Part shown: one piece after another, positions 1 to 10,674 of the stretch
Layout of the letters: the number at the start of each line of letters is the position of its first letter
Position numbering within the stretch: position 1 is the first letter of the stretch
From: WLMZ01 sp963732585
Lineage (GTDB): Bacteria; Actinomycetota; Acidimicrobiia; Acidimicrobiales; Ilumatobacteraceae
Reading direction: 5' to 3'
Length of the DNA stretch: 64,000 nucleotides
Assembly: GCA_963732585.1 (NCBI GenBank)
Contig: CAVSZY010000004.1
Span: 1 to 64,000 of the forward strand
The notes under the pieces: model-generated
Seen by the model: only the letters and a program-made list of their open reading frames with translations
What the model was told of the DNA's origin: nothing
Database searches by the model: none
Program-made: the position numbers and the translations under genes

Positions 1-3000
1 TCAGGTCGCCGCCCACTCCCGGGGCGGCGCTCAAAACAGCTCCGCCAACGGCGAGGCCGCAGGCTCCTCCGTGGAAATCCGGTGCGGTACACGTCAACAC
101 AGCTCCAGCACCATCCGCTGCGGTGCCGACAAACCCGGCAGTAGCCGCCACACCGCATCCCGTGCCGCCGGTAAGAGCACAGGTTGCGAGACCACCAATC
201 TCCACAACGTCTGCTGCAAGCCCGACAATCGTGAGCAATCCACTCAGGAAGGCCCGAAAGCCACTATCCAGTGGCATCAACGCTGCGACCACCGACAACG
301 AATCACCGGTCACTGTCACCGAGAACTGGATGTCGCCGATATCGAACCCGTACCCAGCCTCCAGAAAGCCGCCGCCGCCCACCGCTAGCAGACCCACGCC
401 CACCAACATCATCAACTGATTCGTCACGAAGTCGTACAAACCGGCCGAGCCAGGATCATCAACACGCCCCTGAGAGCACACGGACGGATCCCAAAAACAC
501 GATGACAACTTCTGCTCGACCCAATCAGTATTCGCTGCCACCCGACGCACCGTCGACCGGCCTTGCTTCGCAGCCGATGAGTTCGACCCGCCAACACAGG
601 AATCGTTCATCTCACACGTCGAAGGCTCGAGCCCGTTCGGATCCGACAGGGTGGTGGGGTTGCCGCTGGCGTAGAGGTAGGGTTCGCCGGTTTTGGCGAC
701 GAGTGGGTCGACGGTGATGAAGATGCCGAGGGTGGGGTCGTGGTAGCGGTTGTGTAGATAGTTGAGGCCGCTGGTGTCGGTTTCTTGACCGATATACCCA
801 CGGTTGGTTGAGGTGATCGTGTTGACACCGCGGGTGGTGCCATGCGCTGTGTACCACTGTTGTTCGGTGATGCTGGTGGTGCCACGTTTGATCGTCATCG
901 TTGTCGAACCGCGGACGTCACCAAACAGGTAGTGGATGTCATCGACACCGGCAGCGATGGTGCGCACAGCAACAAGTGTGCCAGCAATCATGTATGACCG
1001 TTTCAACGTCGCCACCCCGGCGGGGGTGATGTGACGTTCGAGCATGCCCCCCAAATTGAGATGTATCCCGGTCGCGTCGACATGCAGCAGGCGTTCACCA
1101 CCAGCCAAATACCACATCCGTTCGTTCACGTCACCGTTGACACTGACCTGAGTAAGGCGTGATTGCGGGCTCCACACATACCCGGTCACCGTCCCACCAC
1201 CGCCACCACCGCCACCGCCGGAGGTGGGGGTGCAGGTTTGCACGGTGACGGTCACCGACCTCGCTGACAACGAATCATCGCCGGTCGACCCGGAATACAG
1301 TGAGCCGTGACGGATAACAATTTCTCCGCCGGTGGTGACGATCTTGCCAACCCAATCAGACAGCGTCGAGGCGTGGATACCGGAATAGTTGTCATCAACA
1401 GCGCCCTGAGCGACCGTGTCGGGCACATCGTTCGACACCGAGGTCGCATCAACGGTGCCGATCCGGATACCAATCTTTTCGCCCGTCTGATTCTGTGTCG
1501 CCCGCGACGGCACCGTCCCACCTGTTTGAGCGTCATAGGTTTCCACCATCACCGCGGTCACCGTCTTTGTCTCACCGGCTAACGCGGCAGGAATCGTCAC
1601 CCCAGTCGAGTACGACGACGTGTTGACATTGACCCCCTGATACCCGGACCACGAATGCGTCGCCGACGCACACGTCGGCGCACCACCACCACCGCCGCCG
1701 CCGGAACTGGGGGTGCAGGTTTGCACGGTGACGGTCACCGACCTCGCTGACAACGAATCATCGGCGGTCGACCCGGAATACAGTGAGCCGTGACGGACAA
1801 CAATTTCCCCGCCGGTGGTGACGATCTTGCCAACCCAATCAGACAGCGTCGACGCGTGGATACCGGAATAGTTGACATCAACAGCGCCCTGAGCGACCGT
1901 GTCGGGCACATCACTCGACACCGAGGTCGCATCAACAGCGCCGATACGGACACCGATCTTTTCGCCCGTCTGATTCTGGGTCGCCCGGCTGGGGACCGTC
2001 CCACCTGTTTGAGCGTCATAGGTTTCCACCACCACCGCCGTCACCGTCTTCGTCGCCCCGGCCGGTGCGGCAGGAATCGTCACCCCCGTCGAGAACGTCG
2101 GCGTGTTGACATTGACACCCTGATACCCGGACCAGGTGTGCGTCGCCGACGTACACGTCGGCGCACCACCACCGCCGCCGGTGGTTGATCCGGGGACGGT
2201 TTTGGTTTCCAGCCGCCCAGCCGCGTCCCATCCCAAATTGATGCCACCAACCGTTAACGGGGCGTGCGGACGAACCACCCCGACACCCGGTGCCGGATAG
2301 TGATAGGTGCCGGCCGGGCCGGCAGTCAGATTCCCGATCCGATCGAGCGCATACTGCTGGCTGTAACCACCAGACACCGCCGTCGTCCACGACCCCGGCT
2401 GACACGTCGATGGTGCCGACGGCGTACCCGCCGTGGTGGCAGCCTGCGTCAAGCGTGAACGAGTGTTATAGGTGAAACATTCACCATGATCCTCACTGCT
2501 GCCAGCACGATCATGCATCACTGCGCTCAACTGCCCGACAGCATCCTGGAACATCGTGTCGTGTTGCACCAACGTCGTGCCGAGCGTTGCTTTCGTGGCC
2601 CGCAACTGCCCGGTAGGCACATCCCACACATACTCGCGCAACACATTCGCGCCGACACCGCCGTTCCCGCCAGACATCACCCGAGACGCCACCCGACCAG
2701 CCGCACTGAACCCGGTCCCAGTCACTAACGCCCCGCTGGCACCGGTTACACCTGACGCGCTCAACGACACCGCAGCACCCAAGGCGTCGTAGCCGGTGGT
2801 CACTGTTTCCGCAAGGACACCATCAACCGTCGGGGTGCGATACGAGACGAGATGATCGGCGCTGTCGTAGGTGAACATGTCGAACACGTATTGGCCGGCC
2901 AACCCGTTGGCCGAGGTCACCCCGGGGATCGAACCGACCGTGTACGTGTACCCGGAAGGGCGGTCACGCCGGTCGTAACCGTTCACTGCCACCGTCATCG

Positions 3001-4925
3001 CCGACGCCCCGCTACCCGACGTCGCCGAGGTCAGTTGACCGTTACGTAACGTGTCATACACATACGATTCCAACACGACAGCACCGTTCAACACCTGGCT
3101 GACACGACCCAACACGTCCACCGAGTACGTCAACGCCTCCGAAGGCAACGCCGGGTTCGTCGCGCTCAACATCGCCCCGTCCTGACGGTAGGTGTAGTCG
3201 GTTACCCCGCCGTCAGGATCATTGACATGGGTCAAACGTCCAAGGTTGTCGAACACGCTGTAACGCACATTACCGAGACTGTCCTGCTCAGCGAACTTGG
3301 TGCCCGCAGCCGTGTACCACAACCCGGTCACCTCCGGCTGCACCGGGCCATGCTTGATCACCGTGGTCACCTGCCCAAGCGCGTTGGTGGTTGTCACCGT
3401 TGGACCCAACTGTGACGGCGGCGGCGCCACCGTGGTCGTGTGACCCGAATACTGATACAGAGTGCGCATCGCCACACCATCCTCCGCGTTCACCTGCACC
3501 CCGTTGGAGAACAAACCGGCCTCGACAACACGACCCAAATTATCGAACCGTGAACGCGTCTCAGATTCCAACACCGGCCACCCCGCCGCAGTCCACATCC
3601 CCGAACCGGCCACACCCGCCTGCGCCAAATTGCTGAACTGGGCGATCTGCAACCCGCGGTCATCAAACCGGATGCCAGACACCACCCGCAACCCGGCCTG
3701 CGGTGACACCGCCTGCGTTTCCCGGGCACGACCCAACCCGTCAATAAACTGGAACGACGACACCCACACCGCGCCTTGACGGACCTCGGATGTGACTTTC
3801 GACGGCTGCGTTTTCGACACCGCGTATGTGTAGCGCAGAACCGCTTGGCCACCATCGGAGGCGGTTCGTGCCGTCACCCGACCCAACCCGTCGAAACGTG
3901 TCGTTGTGATCCGATCATCCTCCCAATTGGCCAGCGGGCCGACGGCAGCGGTGAAATTGGTATCCACCGTCCATAACGCGTTCGCGTTCCCCGGGTCCGT
4001 CACCGTGCGCACCACCTGCCCGGTTGGGCCAGTCACCTGACGCACAAACCCGAACCCGTCATACGACATCGACGACACGTCGCTCAACAGGGTTTGCGGG
4101 CCGTCCACCGAACTGACACGACCCAACACCGTGTCGTAGATCGAGGTGGTGGTCACCAACGGTGCCAACGCCGACGGTCGTGTCGAGGCCGATGTCACCC
4201 GACCCGACGACGTCGCATTAGCGAACCCTTGCCCGTCGAAGAGTTGCTCGTTGAAAGCAATCTCTGCGCCCTGACAACGGTTCGTGGCCACCGCGAACGC
4301 CACCCCAGTGTTGGACACACCGGCGCTGGTCACCGAGCTGGCCAACAACTCGCGCAGATTCGTTGCGTCCATCGCCGCGCTACGCACCCACGTGTTATAC
4401 GTACACGTATCATCACCGGCGACGTTGACGTCGCCACGATTCCACACCTCCACCGGGAACCCGAACCCGTCAAAACGGGTTTGTGTTTCGGTGATGAACG
4501 GGCTGCTCGCTGCGTTATGCGACCAATGGCGTTGTGTCGTCGCGTCGGCACGATACGTCGCCGCAGAGGAGGTTTGCTCGATCGAGTACAAGGTGGCATC
4601 ACGCTCCACGATCCACCACGGCTGATTCTGGGCGTAGTCATACACGGCGCTCTCATACTGCAGGCCACGCAACTGCGGATGATCTGGGACGACGGCCCCG
4701 TCCATATAGGTCATCGATACCGATTTGGCGCCGCCCTGCCCATTCGGGTCGCCGTTCATGCCTCGAAAGAACCAGTGTCTGGTCATTGTCGTTGGGCCCG
4801 TCGCCCACCGTCACCGGCAACGACACCGACCGCCGCCACGTCGCGTCCGCCACGAACGTCTGACCTAAGCCGTCGTTGGTGACATTGCCCAACGCCCACA
4901 CCTTGAAGTGCGTACGAGGACGCAT
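1..4925 (-). pseudogene. RHS/YD-repeat polymorphic-toxin-type protein, 5'-truncated and frameshifted, runs off left edge
   Basis: Reading the minus strand in one frame gives an uninterrupted run of about 1,600 codons from about 4810 to base 1 with YD-type repeats (for example FDNLGRLTHVNDPDG near 3240 and YDGFGFVRQVTGPTGQVV near 4050). An RHS core follows at about 680-770 (LNYLHNRYHDPTLGIFITVD, then DPNGLEP). After the core comes a Gly/Ala-rich, partly hydrophobic segment that continues past the edge; in this family that is where the variable toxin or cargo lies. The gene is broken at the other end. A second frame (start ATG 4925) encodes the preceding stretch (VWALGNVTNDGLG) and must shift by one base near 4786-4810 to join the main frame, and an in-frame stop at 4947-4949 blocks any extension upstream. 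The usual secretion signal and long N-terminal region are missing. RHS families are secreted or surface proteins used in contact-dependent antagonism; this copy looks like a remnant, unless the shift is a sequencing error. Confidence 0.8.
1222..2183 (-). repeat. two tandem copies of a 483-bp (161-residue) module in the RHS protein
   Basis: The segments at about 1222-1682 and 1705-2162 are nearly identical and exactly 483 bp apart. Each encodes a Thr/Val/Ser-rich domain containing WSGYQGVNVNT, ETYDAQTGGTVPSRATQNQ and SDWVGKIVTTGGEIV, and ending in VTVTVQTCTP. Runs of glycine codons at 1200-1223, 1683-1706 and 2163-2183 flank and separate the copies as linkers. The fold is not recognised; a beta-rich binding module inserted between the YD repeats and the RHS core is inference. 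Confidence 0.85.
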
Positions 4926-5311
4926 CGGGTTGATTCGCTGTATCAGTCAGCGTCCGCGAGTCCGCAGTGAGTAGCTACGCCGCCACCGTGTAGCTGGTCA
5001 TCGAGAGCGAGCCCATCTGATAGCCGCCGATAAGAACCTCGGCCGTGGTGTCCGCCGCAAGCGGGATCGCCCCACTGGATGCGCCAAAGTTGTTGAAAAG
5101 GTTTCCGCCGGCGACGACGAGCACACTTTCGCTGCGCATCGGAGCCAACGCGGCACCGAGTTGCACGTCAGGAAACCCGAGTCACGCAGCCTTGAACGGT
5201 CGGCATTTGCAGGGAGTGGGAACCCGCAGGTCACCAACAGCGCAGCAACCCCACGCGTCGAACACTCGGACCAAGCCGCCAACGAATGACCGGTGCGCGT
5301 AGGCTGAGCCC
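4926..5311. other. gap between RHS remnant and mycofactocin operon, with an orphan coding fragment
   Basis: No complete gene is evident in these 386 bases. On the minus strand, 5181-4975 stays open for about 68 codons (VQLGAALAPMRSESVLVVAG, ending SMTSYTVAA). It looks like the C-terminal tail of some other protein, cut upstream by a stop at 5182-5184, and may be more debris from the RHS locus. The right end carries the putative promoter of the ETF-alpha gene. Confidence 0.4.
5300..5305 (+). promoter_or_regulatory. TANNNT -10 box of the ETF/mycofactocin operon
   Basis: TAGGCT lies exactly six bases before the ATG at 5312, and there is no good Shine-Dalgarno sequence. This is the spacing of leaderless actinobacterial transcripts and recurs before other genes here (13073, 36492, 42198, 49736, 52836, 55117). 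Confidence 0.5.
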
Positions 5312-6229
5312 ATGCTCGCCGTAATCCCCACCCGTGGCGGCCTGGTGCCAACAGGGGCACGTGAGACCGTGGCCGAATGTGGTGGTCGGGCAGTGCTGAT
5401 CGGCTCCGGGTGTGCCGCGACTGTCGACGGCCTCGGCGATGTAACCCGCGAGCTGACCTTGTGCGAGGTCGGCGACTTCCGTCCCGCCGCCTGGTCTCGG
5501 GCCCTAGCCGAATCACAGGTGTTAGCCGGGTGCAGCATTGTGTTGCCCTCATCTCCGGACGGCCGCGATCTGGCCCCGCGACTAGCAGCGCAGCTCGCTC
5601 GTCCACTGTTCGCCGGGGCGATCAGCGTCTCGCCGAGCGAGGTCCATTGCGCTCGTGCCGGCGGGCTGATGATGGAACACATCACCCCGACCGAGCTCTT
5701 CGTAGCCACGTTGCAGCCGGGGGTGCGCGGCATCGGCGACGACGACCGCCACGCAACCCCGGAAATACGCATCGTCGTGTTGGAGATCGCCGACGGGGGC
5801 AGCGACCCGACGCTGATCGCCGAGCGAGCAGCCGATGCCGCCACCATGGACCTCGCCGAGGCGCAGCGAATCATCGCTGGCGGCGCCGGCTTGAAGCACC
5901 GTGAAGCCTTCGACACCTTGGCGGCGATCGGCAGGCTTCTACAGGCCTCGGTCGGCGCCACCCGGGTGATCACCGACCACGGTTGGCTGAGCCACGAGCA
6001 CCAGATCGGCACGACCGGAGTAATCGTCGACCCAGCGCTGTACCTCGCCTTTGGCATCAGCGGTGCCGTGCAACACACCAGCGGACTCGGCCAACCGGAG
6101 CACATCATCAGCGTCAACGTCGATCCCTATTGTCCAATGATGCAGCTCGCCGACCTAGCTATCGTCAGCGACGCCAACGAAACCGTCGAGGGGCTGCTCG
6201 CCTTGCTCGCAGAGCGCGCCGGTCAATGA
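5312..6229 (+). CDS. mycofactocin-associated electron transfer flavoprotein, alpha subunit
   Basis: 305 residues. The C-terminal half has the ETF-alpha FAD-domain signature: LKHREAFDTLAAIGRLL, a Gly-Ala-Thr-Arg segment, HEHQIGTTG and FGISGAVQHTSGL. ETF-alpha binds FAD and with ETF-beta carries electrons from dehydrogenases to a membrane quinone oxidoreductase. The gene opens an operon whose next genes are FixC-like, FixX-like and ETF-beta, followed by mftE and mftF, so its donor is probably a mycofactocin-dependent oxidoreductase and not acyl-CoA dehydrogenase (inference). The stop overlaps the ATG of the next gene (ATGA). It is probably transcribed leaderless from the box at 5300. Confidence 0.85.
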   Translation: MLAVIPTRGGLVPTGARETVAECGGRAVLIGSGCAATVDGLGDVTRELTLCEVGDFRPAAWSRALAESQVLAGCSIVLPSSPDGRDLAPRLAAQLARPLFAGAISVSPSEVHCARAGGLMMEHITPTELFVATLQPGVRGIGDDDRHATPEIRIVVLEIADGGSDPTLIAERAADAATMDLAEAQRIIAGGAGLKHREAFDTLAAIGRLLQASVGATRVITDHGWLSHEHQIGTTGVIVDPALYLAFGISGAVQHTSGLGQPEHIISVNVDPYCPMMQLADLAIVSDANETVEGLLALLAERAGQ

Positions 6230-7524
6230 GCGACGTCGACGTCATCGTCGTCGGTGCCGGGCCCGCTGGTGCCTGCGCCGCGTTGACGTTGGCCCGCGCC
6301 GGGCGCACCGTCGTGTTGCTCGAACGGGGGCCGTTTCCCGGCAGCAAAAACATGTACGGCGGGGTGATCTATCCGCGCATCCTCGACCAACTGATCCCGA
6401 AATGGTGGGAGCAGGCCCCGATCCAACGATGGGTGACCCGCCGCTCGACGATGATTCTCAGCGACGATCAAGCGCTGACCGTCGACTTCCGCAACCAGGC
6501 CTGGGGCCAACCGCCGCACAACGGTGCCACCGCATTTCGCCCAGAGTTCGACAGCTGGCTCGCCGGGCTGGCGGTTGAGGCCGGTGTTGAGTTGATTTGC
6601 AACACCACCGTCACCGGGTTATTGCGCGACGGCCAGCGGGTGGTCGGGGTGCGCACCGATCGACCCGATGGCGAGTTGACCGCTGCCGTGGTGATCGCCG
6701 CCGACGGTGTAAACAGCTTTCTGGCCAAAGAGGCCGGCCTCTACGGAAAGGTCGACGCCGACAACTACACGCTCGGCGTCAAAGAGCTTCTCTCATTGCC
6801 AAAGGAGGTCATCGACGAGCGGTTCGGTGTTCGCGGCAACCATGGCGTCGATATCGAGATTCTCGGTGGCACCGGCGGTGTCAACGGCGGCGGCTTCGTC
6901 TACACCAATCTCGACACGCTGGCGGTTGGCATGGTCCTCAAGTTGTCCAAGCTTGCGGCGCAAACCAAACGCCCCGAGGACCTGTTGGCTGGCCTGAAGG
7001 CCCACCCAGCGATCGCGCCGATGATCGAGGGCGCCGAACTGAAGGAATATTCGGCGCACGTCATCCCCGAAGCCGGGTTGAAGATGATGCCAAAACTGAG
7101 CGCCGATGGGCTGCTGATCACCGGCGATGCGGCGGCATTGTGCCTCGCCGCTGGCATCTGGCTGGAAGGCGTCAATTTCGCCTTGGCCAGCGGGATGTAT
7201 GCCGCCCGGGCGACGATCGAGGCGCTGATCACCGGCGACACGACCACGGCAGGGCTCGCTGGATACCAGCGGCGGCTGGAGGACAGCTTTGTGCTCAAGG
7301 ATCACCGCAAGCTGCGCCGCGCTCCGGAGTTGGTGCTTTCCGACCGCACCCAGCACCTGATGCCACAGATGGTCAACCGCATTGCCGAGCGCATGTTCCA
7401 CGTCGACAATCCGCACCCCAAACCCGGGTTACGCCGGATTGTGACCGAGGAGCGCAAACGGGTCGGCATCCGCCGCCGAGATCTGACCCGCGATGCAATC
7501 GACGGATGGAGAAGCTTCGGATGA
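6226..7524 (+). CDS. fixC: FixC-like ETF:quinone oxidoreductase flavoprotein, mycofactocin-associated
   Basis: 432 residues. The N-terminal Rossmann motif VIVVGAGPAGACAALTL binds FAD, the second FAD contact is LLITGDAAALC near residue 298, and the middle resembles ETF-QO/FixC (GSKNMYGGVIYP, VIAADGVNSFLAKEAGL). FixC with FixX accepts electrons from ETF and reduces quinone. The ATG at 6226 overlaps the ETF-alpha stop and the end overlaps the ferredoxin start, so the four genes are translationally coupled. A longer in-frame opening upstream lies inside the ETF-alpha gene and is not used. The order alpha-fixC-fixX-beta, with the ETF genes split, is the arrangement seen beside mycofactocin genes. 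Confidence 0.85.
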   Translation: MSDVDVIVVGAGPAGACAALTLARAGRTVVLLERGPFPGSKNMYGGVIYPRILDQLIPKWWEQAPIQRWVTRRSTMILSDDQALTVDFRNQAWGQPPHNGATAFRPEFDSWLAGLAVEAGVELICNTTVTGLLRDGQRVVGVRTDRPDGELTAAVVIAADGVNSFLAKEAGLYGKVDADNYTLGVKELLSLPKEVIDERFGVRGNHGVDIEILGGTGGVNGGGFVYTNLDTLAVGMVLKLSKLAAQTKRPEDLLAGLKAHPAIAPMIEGAELKEYSAHVIPEAGLKMMPKLSADGLLITGDAAALCLAAGIWLEGVNFALASGMYAARATIEALITGDTTTAGLAGYQRRLEDSFVLKDHRKLRRAPELVLSDRTQHLMPQMVNRIAERMFHVDNPHPKPGLRRIVTEERKRVGIRRRDLTRDAIDGWRSFG

Positions 7525-7820
7525 GCGCCGACGACTGGTCGATGATCTCGTTCGAGGCGCGCATGGCCACCGCCACATTCAACATTCATCACGACGCGCA
7601 CATCGTCGTCGACGGCGACATCTGTCGTGATTGCACCACACGTCGCTGCGTCGTTGCCTGCCCCGCGAATCTCTTCGTCCCCACCAGCGATGGCGGCATC
7701 CTGTTCAACTACGAACAGTGCTTCGAATGCGGGACCTGCTATCTGGTGTGCAACGAAGAGGGCGCGATCACCTGGAACTATCCGGAGGGAGGCCACGGCG
7801 TGGTCTTTCGCCAAACATGA
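7521..7820 (+). CDS. fixX: FixX-like ferredoxin
   Basis: 99 residues. Cysteine motifs are CRDCTTRRCVVACP (residues about 36-49) and CFECGTCYLVC (about 69-79), enough for one or two iron-sulfur clusters. FixX works with FixC as the electron-carrying partner in transfer from ETF to quinone. The start ATG overlaps the fixC stop and the end overlaps the ETF-beta ATG. A much longer opening in this frame begins inside fixC and is not expected to be used. Confidence 0.85.
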   Translation: MSADDWSMISFEARMATATFNIHHDAHIVVDGDICRDCTTRRCVVACPANLFVPTSDGGILFNYEQCFECGTCYLVCNEEGAITWNYPEGGHGVVFRQT

Positions 7821-8602
7821 TCGCAGTCTGTCTGCGCTGGCTTAGCGCCCCGAGCGGTGTGGCCTTCTCCCCGGCCGACCAGGCTGCACTGGAGTGGGCG
7901 CTGCGAGCTGGCGAGCGCTGGGATCTCCCCGTCACTGCGTTGGCCGTCGCCCCATCCGCAGCCGAGCCGATGCTGCGCGAGGCGCTAGCAGTCGGTGCCG
8001 CCAAGGCAATCCGCATCGATGCCCCCACGCTGTTGCCGAGCGCGCAGGCGGCCGGTCTTGCCGCCGCACACCTCGCAGAAGCGGCGATGATCCTGTGCGG
8101 CGACTCCTCGCTCGATCGTGGCAGCGGATCGTTTCCAGGCTTCCTGGCGGCCGCGCTCGAATGCCAGCAGGCGCTCGGGTTGCTGCACCTCGAACTTGGC
8201 GATTCGCCGGGGTCCAAGGTGCTTCGGCGTCTCGACGGCGGGCGGCGCGAGGAACTGCAGGTCGACTCGCCTGCCGTGCTCTCGGTGGAGGGTTCGACGG
8301 CGCGCCTGCGGCGCGCCTCGCTGATCGGTGTGCGCCAAGCGAAACTGGCCGGCATCACCGTCGACCTCGGTGACCTCGTCGACAGCAGCTGCTCCAGCCA
8401 CGTCGGCCAGCCCGCCTATTACCCCTACCGGCCACGCGCCCGACAGCTCGGCGCGCCTGTCGGCAACGACGCTCGGGAGCGCATTCTGACGATGCTCGAT
8501 GTCGCCCATGCGCCCTCCCCAGGCGAAACGGTGGTGCTCGATCCGCAAGCGGCAGCCGAACGGATCGGGCGCGCCCTGAGCGAGTGGGGATACCTCAACT
8601 GA
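7817..8602 (+). CDS. mycofactocin-associated electron transfer flavoprotein, beta subunit
   Basis: 261 residues. The start (MIAVCLRWLS) resembles ETF-beta proteins, and the middle has the AMP-binding-domain pattern (ILCGDSSLDRGSGSFPGFLA, then SLIGVRQAKLAGI). It pairs with the alpha subunit at 5312. The ATG sits in the fixX stop codon (ATGA). The sequence is more divergent than housekeeping ETF-beta, as expected for the mycofactocin-specific branch. The next gene starts inside its last 19 bases. Confidence 0.8.
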   Translation: MIAVCLRWLSAPSGVAFSPADQAALEWALRAGERWDLPVTALAVAPSAAEPMLREALAVGAAKAIRIDAPTLLPSAQAAGLAAAHLAEAAMILCGDSSLDRGSGSFPGFLAAALECQQALGLLHLELGDSPGSKVLRRLDGGRREELQVDSPAVLSVEGSTARLRRASLIGVRQAKLAGITVDLGDLVDSSCSSHVGQPAYYPYRPRARQLGAPVGNDARERILTMLDVAHAPSPGETVVLDPQAAAERIGRALSEWGYLN

Positions 8603-9288
8603 GCGCCACGCTTGCCCGCCTGACCTCGCCGGAGGTCGCTGCGTCCCGCCCGCTCTTGCTCGTTCCGCTCGGCTCCTGCGAACAGCATGGGCCGCACCTG
8701 CCGCTGGACACCGACACCGTCATCGCCCGCTATCTGGCTGAGGCCGCCGCCGCGCGTGTGCCCGGAGCGCTCGTTACCCCGGCTGTGGCGATCGGTGCCA
8801 GTGGCGAGCATGACGGGTTCGCGGGCACGCTGTCGATCGGCACCGATGTGCTGCGCAACGTGCTCATCGAGCTGGTCCGTTCCGCCGATTGGGCCCGCGG
8901 GGTGGTGTTCGTCAACGGCCACGGCGGCAACCACCAGGCTGTTCGTTCGGCGGTGACACGCAGCTCAGCCGACGGTCGCCGGGCGTGCTCGTGGATGCCG
9001 CGAATCCCTGCCGGGGACGCCCACGCTGGCGACACGGAGACGTCGATGATGCTGGCCATCGACCCGGGGGCGGTGCGCCTCGATCGGCTTGAAGCGGGTG
9101 AGACTCGCCCGCTGGTCGAGATCATCGACACCCTGCGTGCGTCGGGAGTTCGTGCCGTCAGCGACAACGGGGTGCTTGGCGACCCCCGTCAGGCAACCGC
9201 CCACGAGGGTCGCGCCCTGCTCGATTTCATGGTCGCCGACCTCGTTGCCGAAACGCAGGATCGTCGACGACAATGGGCGGCGACGTGA
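8584..9288 (+). CDS. mftE: creatininase-family peptidase, mycofactocin maturation protein MftE
   Basis: 234 residues. It has the creatininase metal-binding motifs SCEQHGPHLPLDTD, GEHDGF, VNGHGGNHQ and DAHAGDTETSMM. MftE cleaves the modified MftA peptide to release the Val-Tyr-derived core (AHDP) of mycofactocin. The context (ETF genes before, mftF after) supports MftE over creatininase itself. The start is GTG at 8584, inside the end of the ETF-beta gene; no better start lies nearby, since the next in-frame start would remove the first metal ligands. Confidence 0.85.
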   Translation: MGIPQLSATLARLTSPEVAASRPLLLVPLGSCEQHGPHLPLDTDTVIARYLAEAAAARVPGALVTPAVAIGASGEHDGFAGTLSIGTDVLRNVLIELVRSADWARGVVFVNGHGGNHQAVRSAVTRSSADGRRACSWMPRIPAGDAHAGDTETSMMLAIDPGAVRLDRLEAGETRPLVEIIDTLRASGVRAVSDNGVLGDPRQATAHEGRALLDFMVADLVAETQDRRRQWAAT

Positions 9289-10667
9289 TGACGGCTGGGC
9301 GCCGGTTCATCCTCGATGGCAGCGCCTCGCTCTACCCAACCGAGGTCGGCGGCAAGCTTGTCGGCGGCTCGCCACTGACGCTGTTCACGCTGACGGCTGC
9401 CGGCACCAGGTTGATCGAATCGATTCGTCGGGGCGAAGCCGCCCGGCCGAGCACATTGCTCGATCGTCTGCTCGACACGGGCACGATTCATCCCCTCCCG
9501 CCTACGCTGACCGAGGCTGTCGGCGACGAGTTGCCTCGGCAGGTAACGGTGATCATTCCGGCGTTCAATCCCGACCGTGGCGCGCTGGCACGACTCGTGC
9601 AGGCGGTCGCCAGCTGCGCGGCGGTGGTCATCGTCGACGATGCCTCCTCCCCCGCAATCACAGCGATCGACGGGGCAAGCATCATTCGATTGACGACAAA
9701 TGGGGGCCCCGGGCCAGCCCGCCAAGCGGGCCTCGCCGCGGTGGCGACACCGTACGTTCTGTTCGTCGACGCTGACGTCGAGCTGAGCGACGACTGGTCG
9801 CTGCTCGGCGGCCATTTCGACGATCCCTCGGTCGGCGCCATCGCACCTCGGGTGCGCAGCAAAGGCACGGCTTCGCTGCTGGAACGATATGAGACAGTGT
9901 CGTCACCCCTCGATCTCGGCGACCAGGCAGCACGCGTCGCCCCCGGGACACGGGTCAGCTATCTGCCCAGCGCTGCACTCCTATGCCGCACCGAGGCGCT
10001 GCGAGCCAACGGCGGTTTCGACGATCTGCGCTTCGGAGAGGATGTCGATCTCATCTGGCGTCTCGTGGCCAGCGGCCAACGGGTGCGTTACGAACCAGCG
10101 GTGCAGGTCCACCACCGGCCCCGTTCCAGCTGGCGCGCCCTGCTGCGGCAACGATTCAACTACGGCACCTCGGCCGCCGTACTGGCGCAGCGCCATCCAC
10201 GGCAGTTGGCACCGTTGCGGATCAACCAATGGAGCGCGGCGGCCTGGGCCGCCGTGATGCTCGGCCATCCGCTGATCGGCGCGGCGGCGGCAGCCGGATC
10301 GACGGCGATGCTCGCTCAACGCCTCGGCAACGATCGCCCGGCTCGGCGGCTAGCGTTGCGCCTCGCCGGGCTCGGCAACCTCTACGCCGGACGATCGATC
10401 GCCTCGACGGCAACCCGCGCCTGGTGGCCGTTGTGGCTGGTGGCGGCCGTGTGCTCACGACGCGCCCGGCGCTGGGCGCTACTGGCCGTTGCCGTCAATG
10501 GCGGCTTTGCCTGGCGAGAAGCACGACCAGCGATCGACCCGGCGCGGTTTACCCTGCTGCGAACCGCCGATGACGCCGCCTATGGGGCTGGGCTATGGGC
10601 CGGGTGTTGGCGCCAGCGCAGCGCCGACGCCCTCCTGCCGAGCTGGCCGAGTGGGCGCTACGGTTGA
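9288..10667 (+). CDS. mftF: mycofactocin glycosyltransferase MftF
   Basis: About 459 residues. A short N-terminal region with a mycofactocin-type fold (FILDGSASLYP) precedes a GT2 domain with VIIPAFNPDRG, the metal-binding DADVELSDDW, and FGEDVDLIWRL for the acceptor or catalytic base. Hydrophobic C-terminal segments suggest membrane association. MftF adds glucose residues to (pre)mycofactocin. The chosen ATG 9288 overlaps the mftE stop (TGATG); an in-frame ATG at 9273 would add five residues. The downstream genes overlap or follow closely, so the operon continues. Confidence 0.85.
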   Translation: MTAGRRFILDGSASLYPTEVGGKLVGGSPLTLFTLTAAGTRLIESIRRGEAARPSTLLDRLLDTGTIHPLPPTLTEAVGDELPRQVTVIIPAFNPDRGALARLVQAVASCAAVVIVDDASSPAITAIDGASIIRLTTNGGPGPARQAGLAAVATPYVLFVDADVELSDDWSLLGGHFDDPSVGAIAPRVRSKGTASLLERYETVSSPLDLGDQAARVAPGTRVSYLPSAALLCRTEALRANGGFDDLRFGEDVDLIWRLVASGQRVRYEPAVQVHHRPRSSWRALLRQRFNYGTSAAVLAQRHPRQLAPLRINQWSAAAWAAVMLGHPLIGAAAAAGSTAMLAQRLGNDRPARRLALRLAGLGNLYAGRSIASTATRAWWPLWLVAAVCSRRARRWALLAVAVNGGFAWREARPAIDPARFTLLRTADDAAYGAGLWAGCWRQRSADALLPSWPSGRYG

Positions 10668-10674
10668 ACCCGTT

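Noticed and set aside
1200..2183. CRISPR-like repeat array
   Set aside because: Only two long copies with no short spacers; they are protein-coding modules.
1252..2188. Paired short ORFs on both strands in the RHS region
   Set aside because: They are shadow frames of the duplicated 483-bp module, not separate genes.
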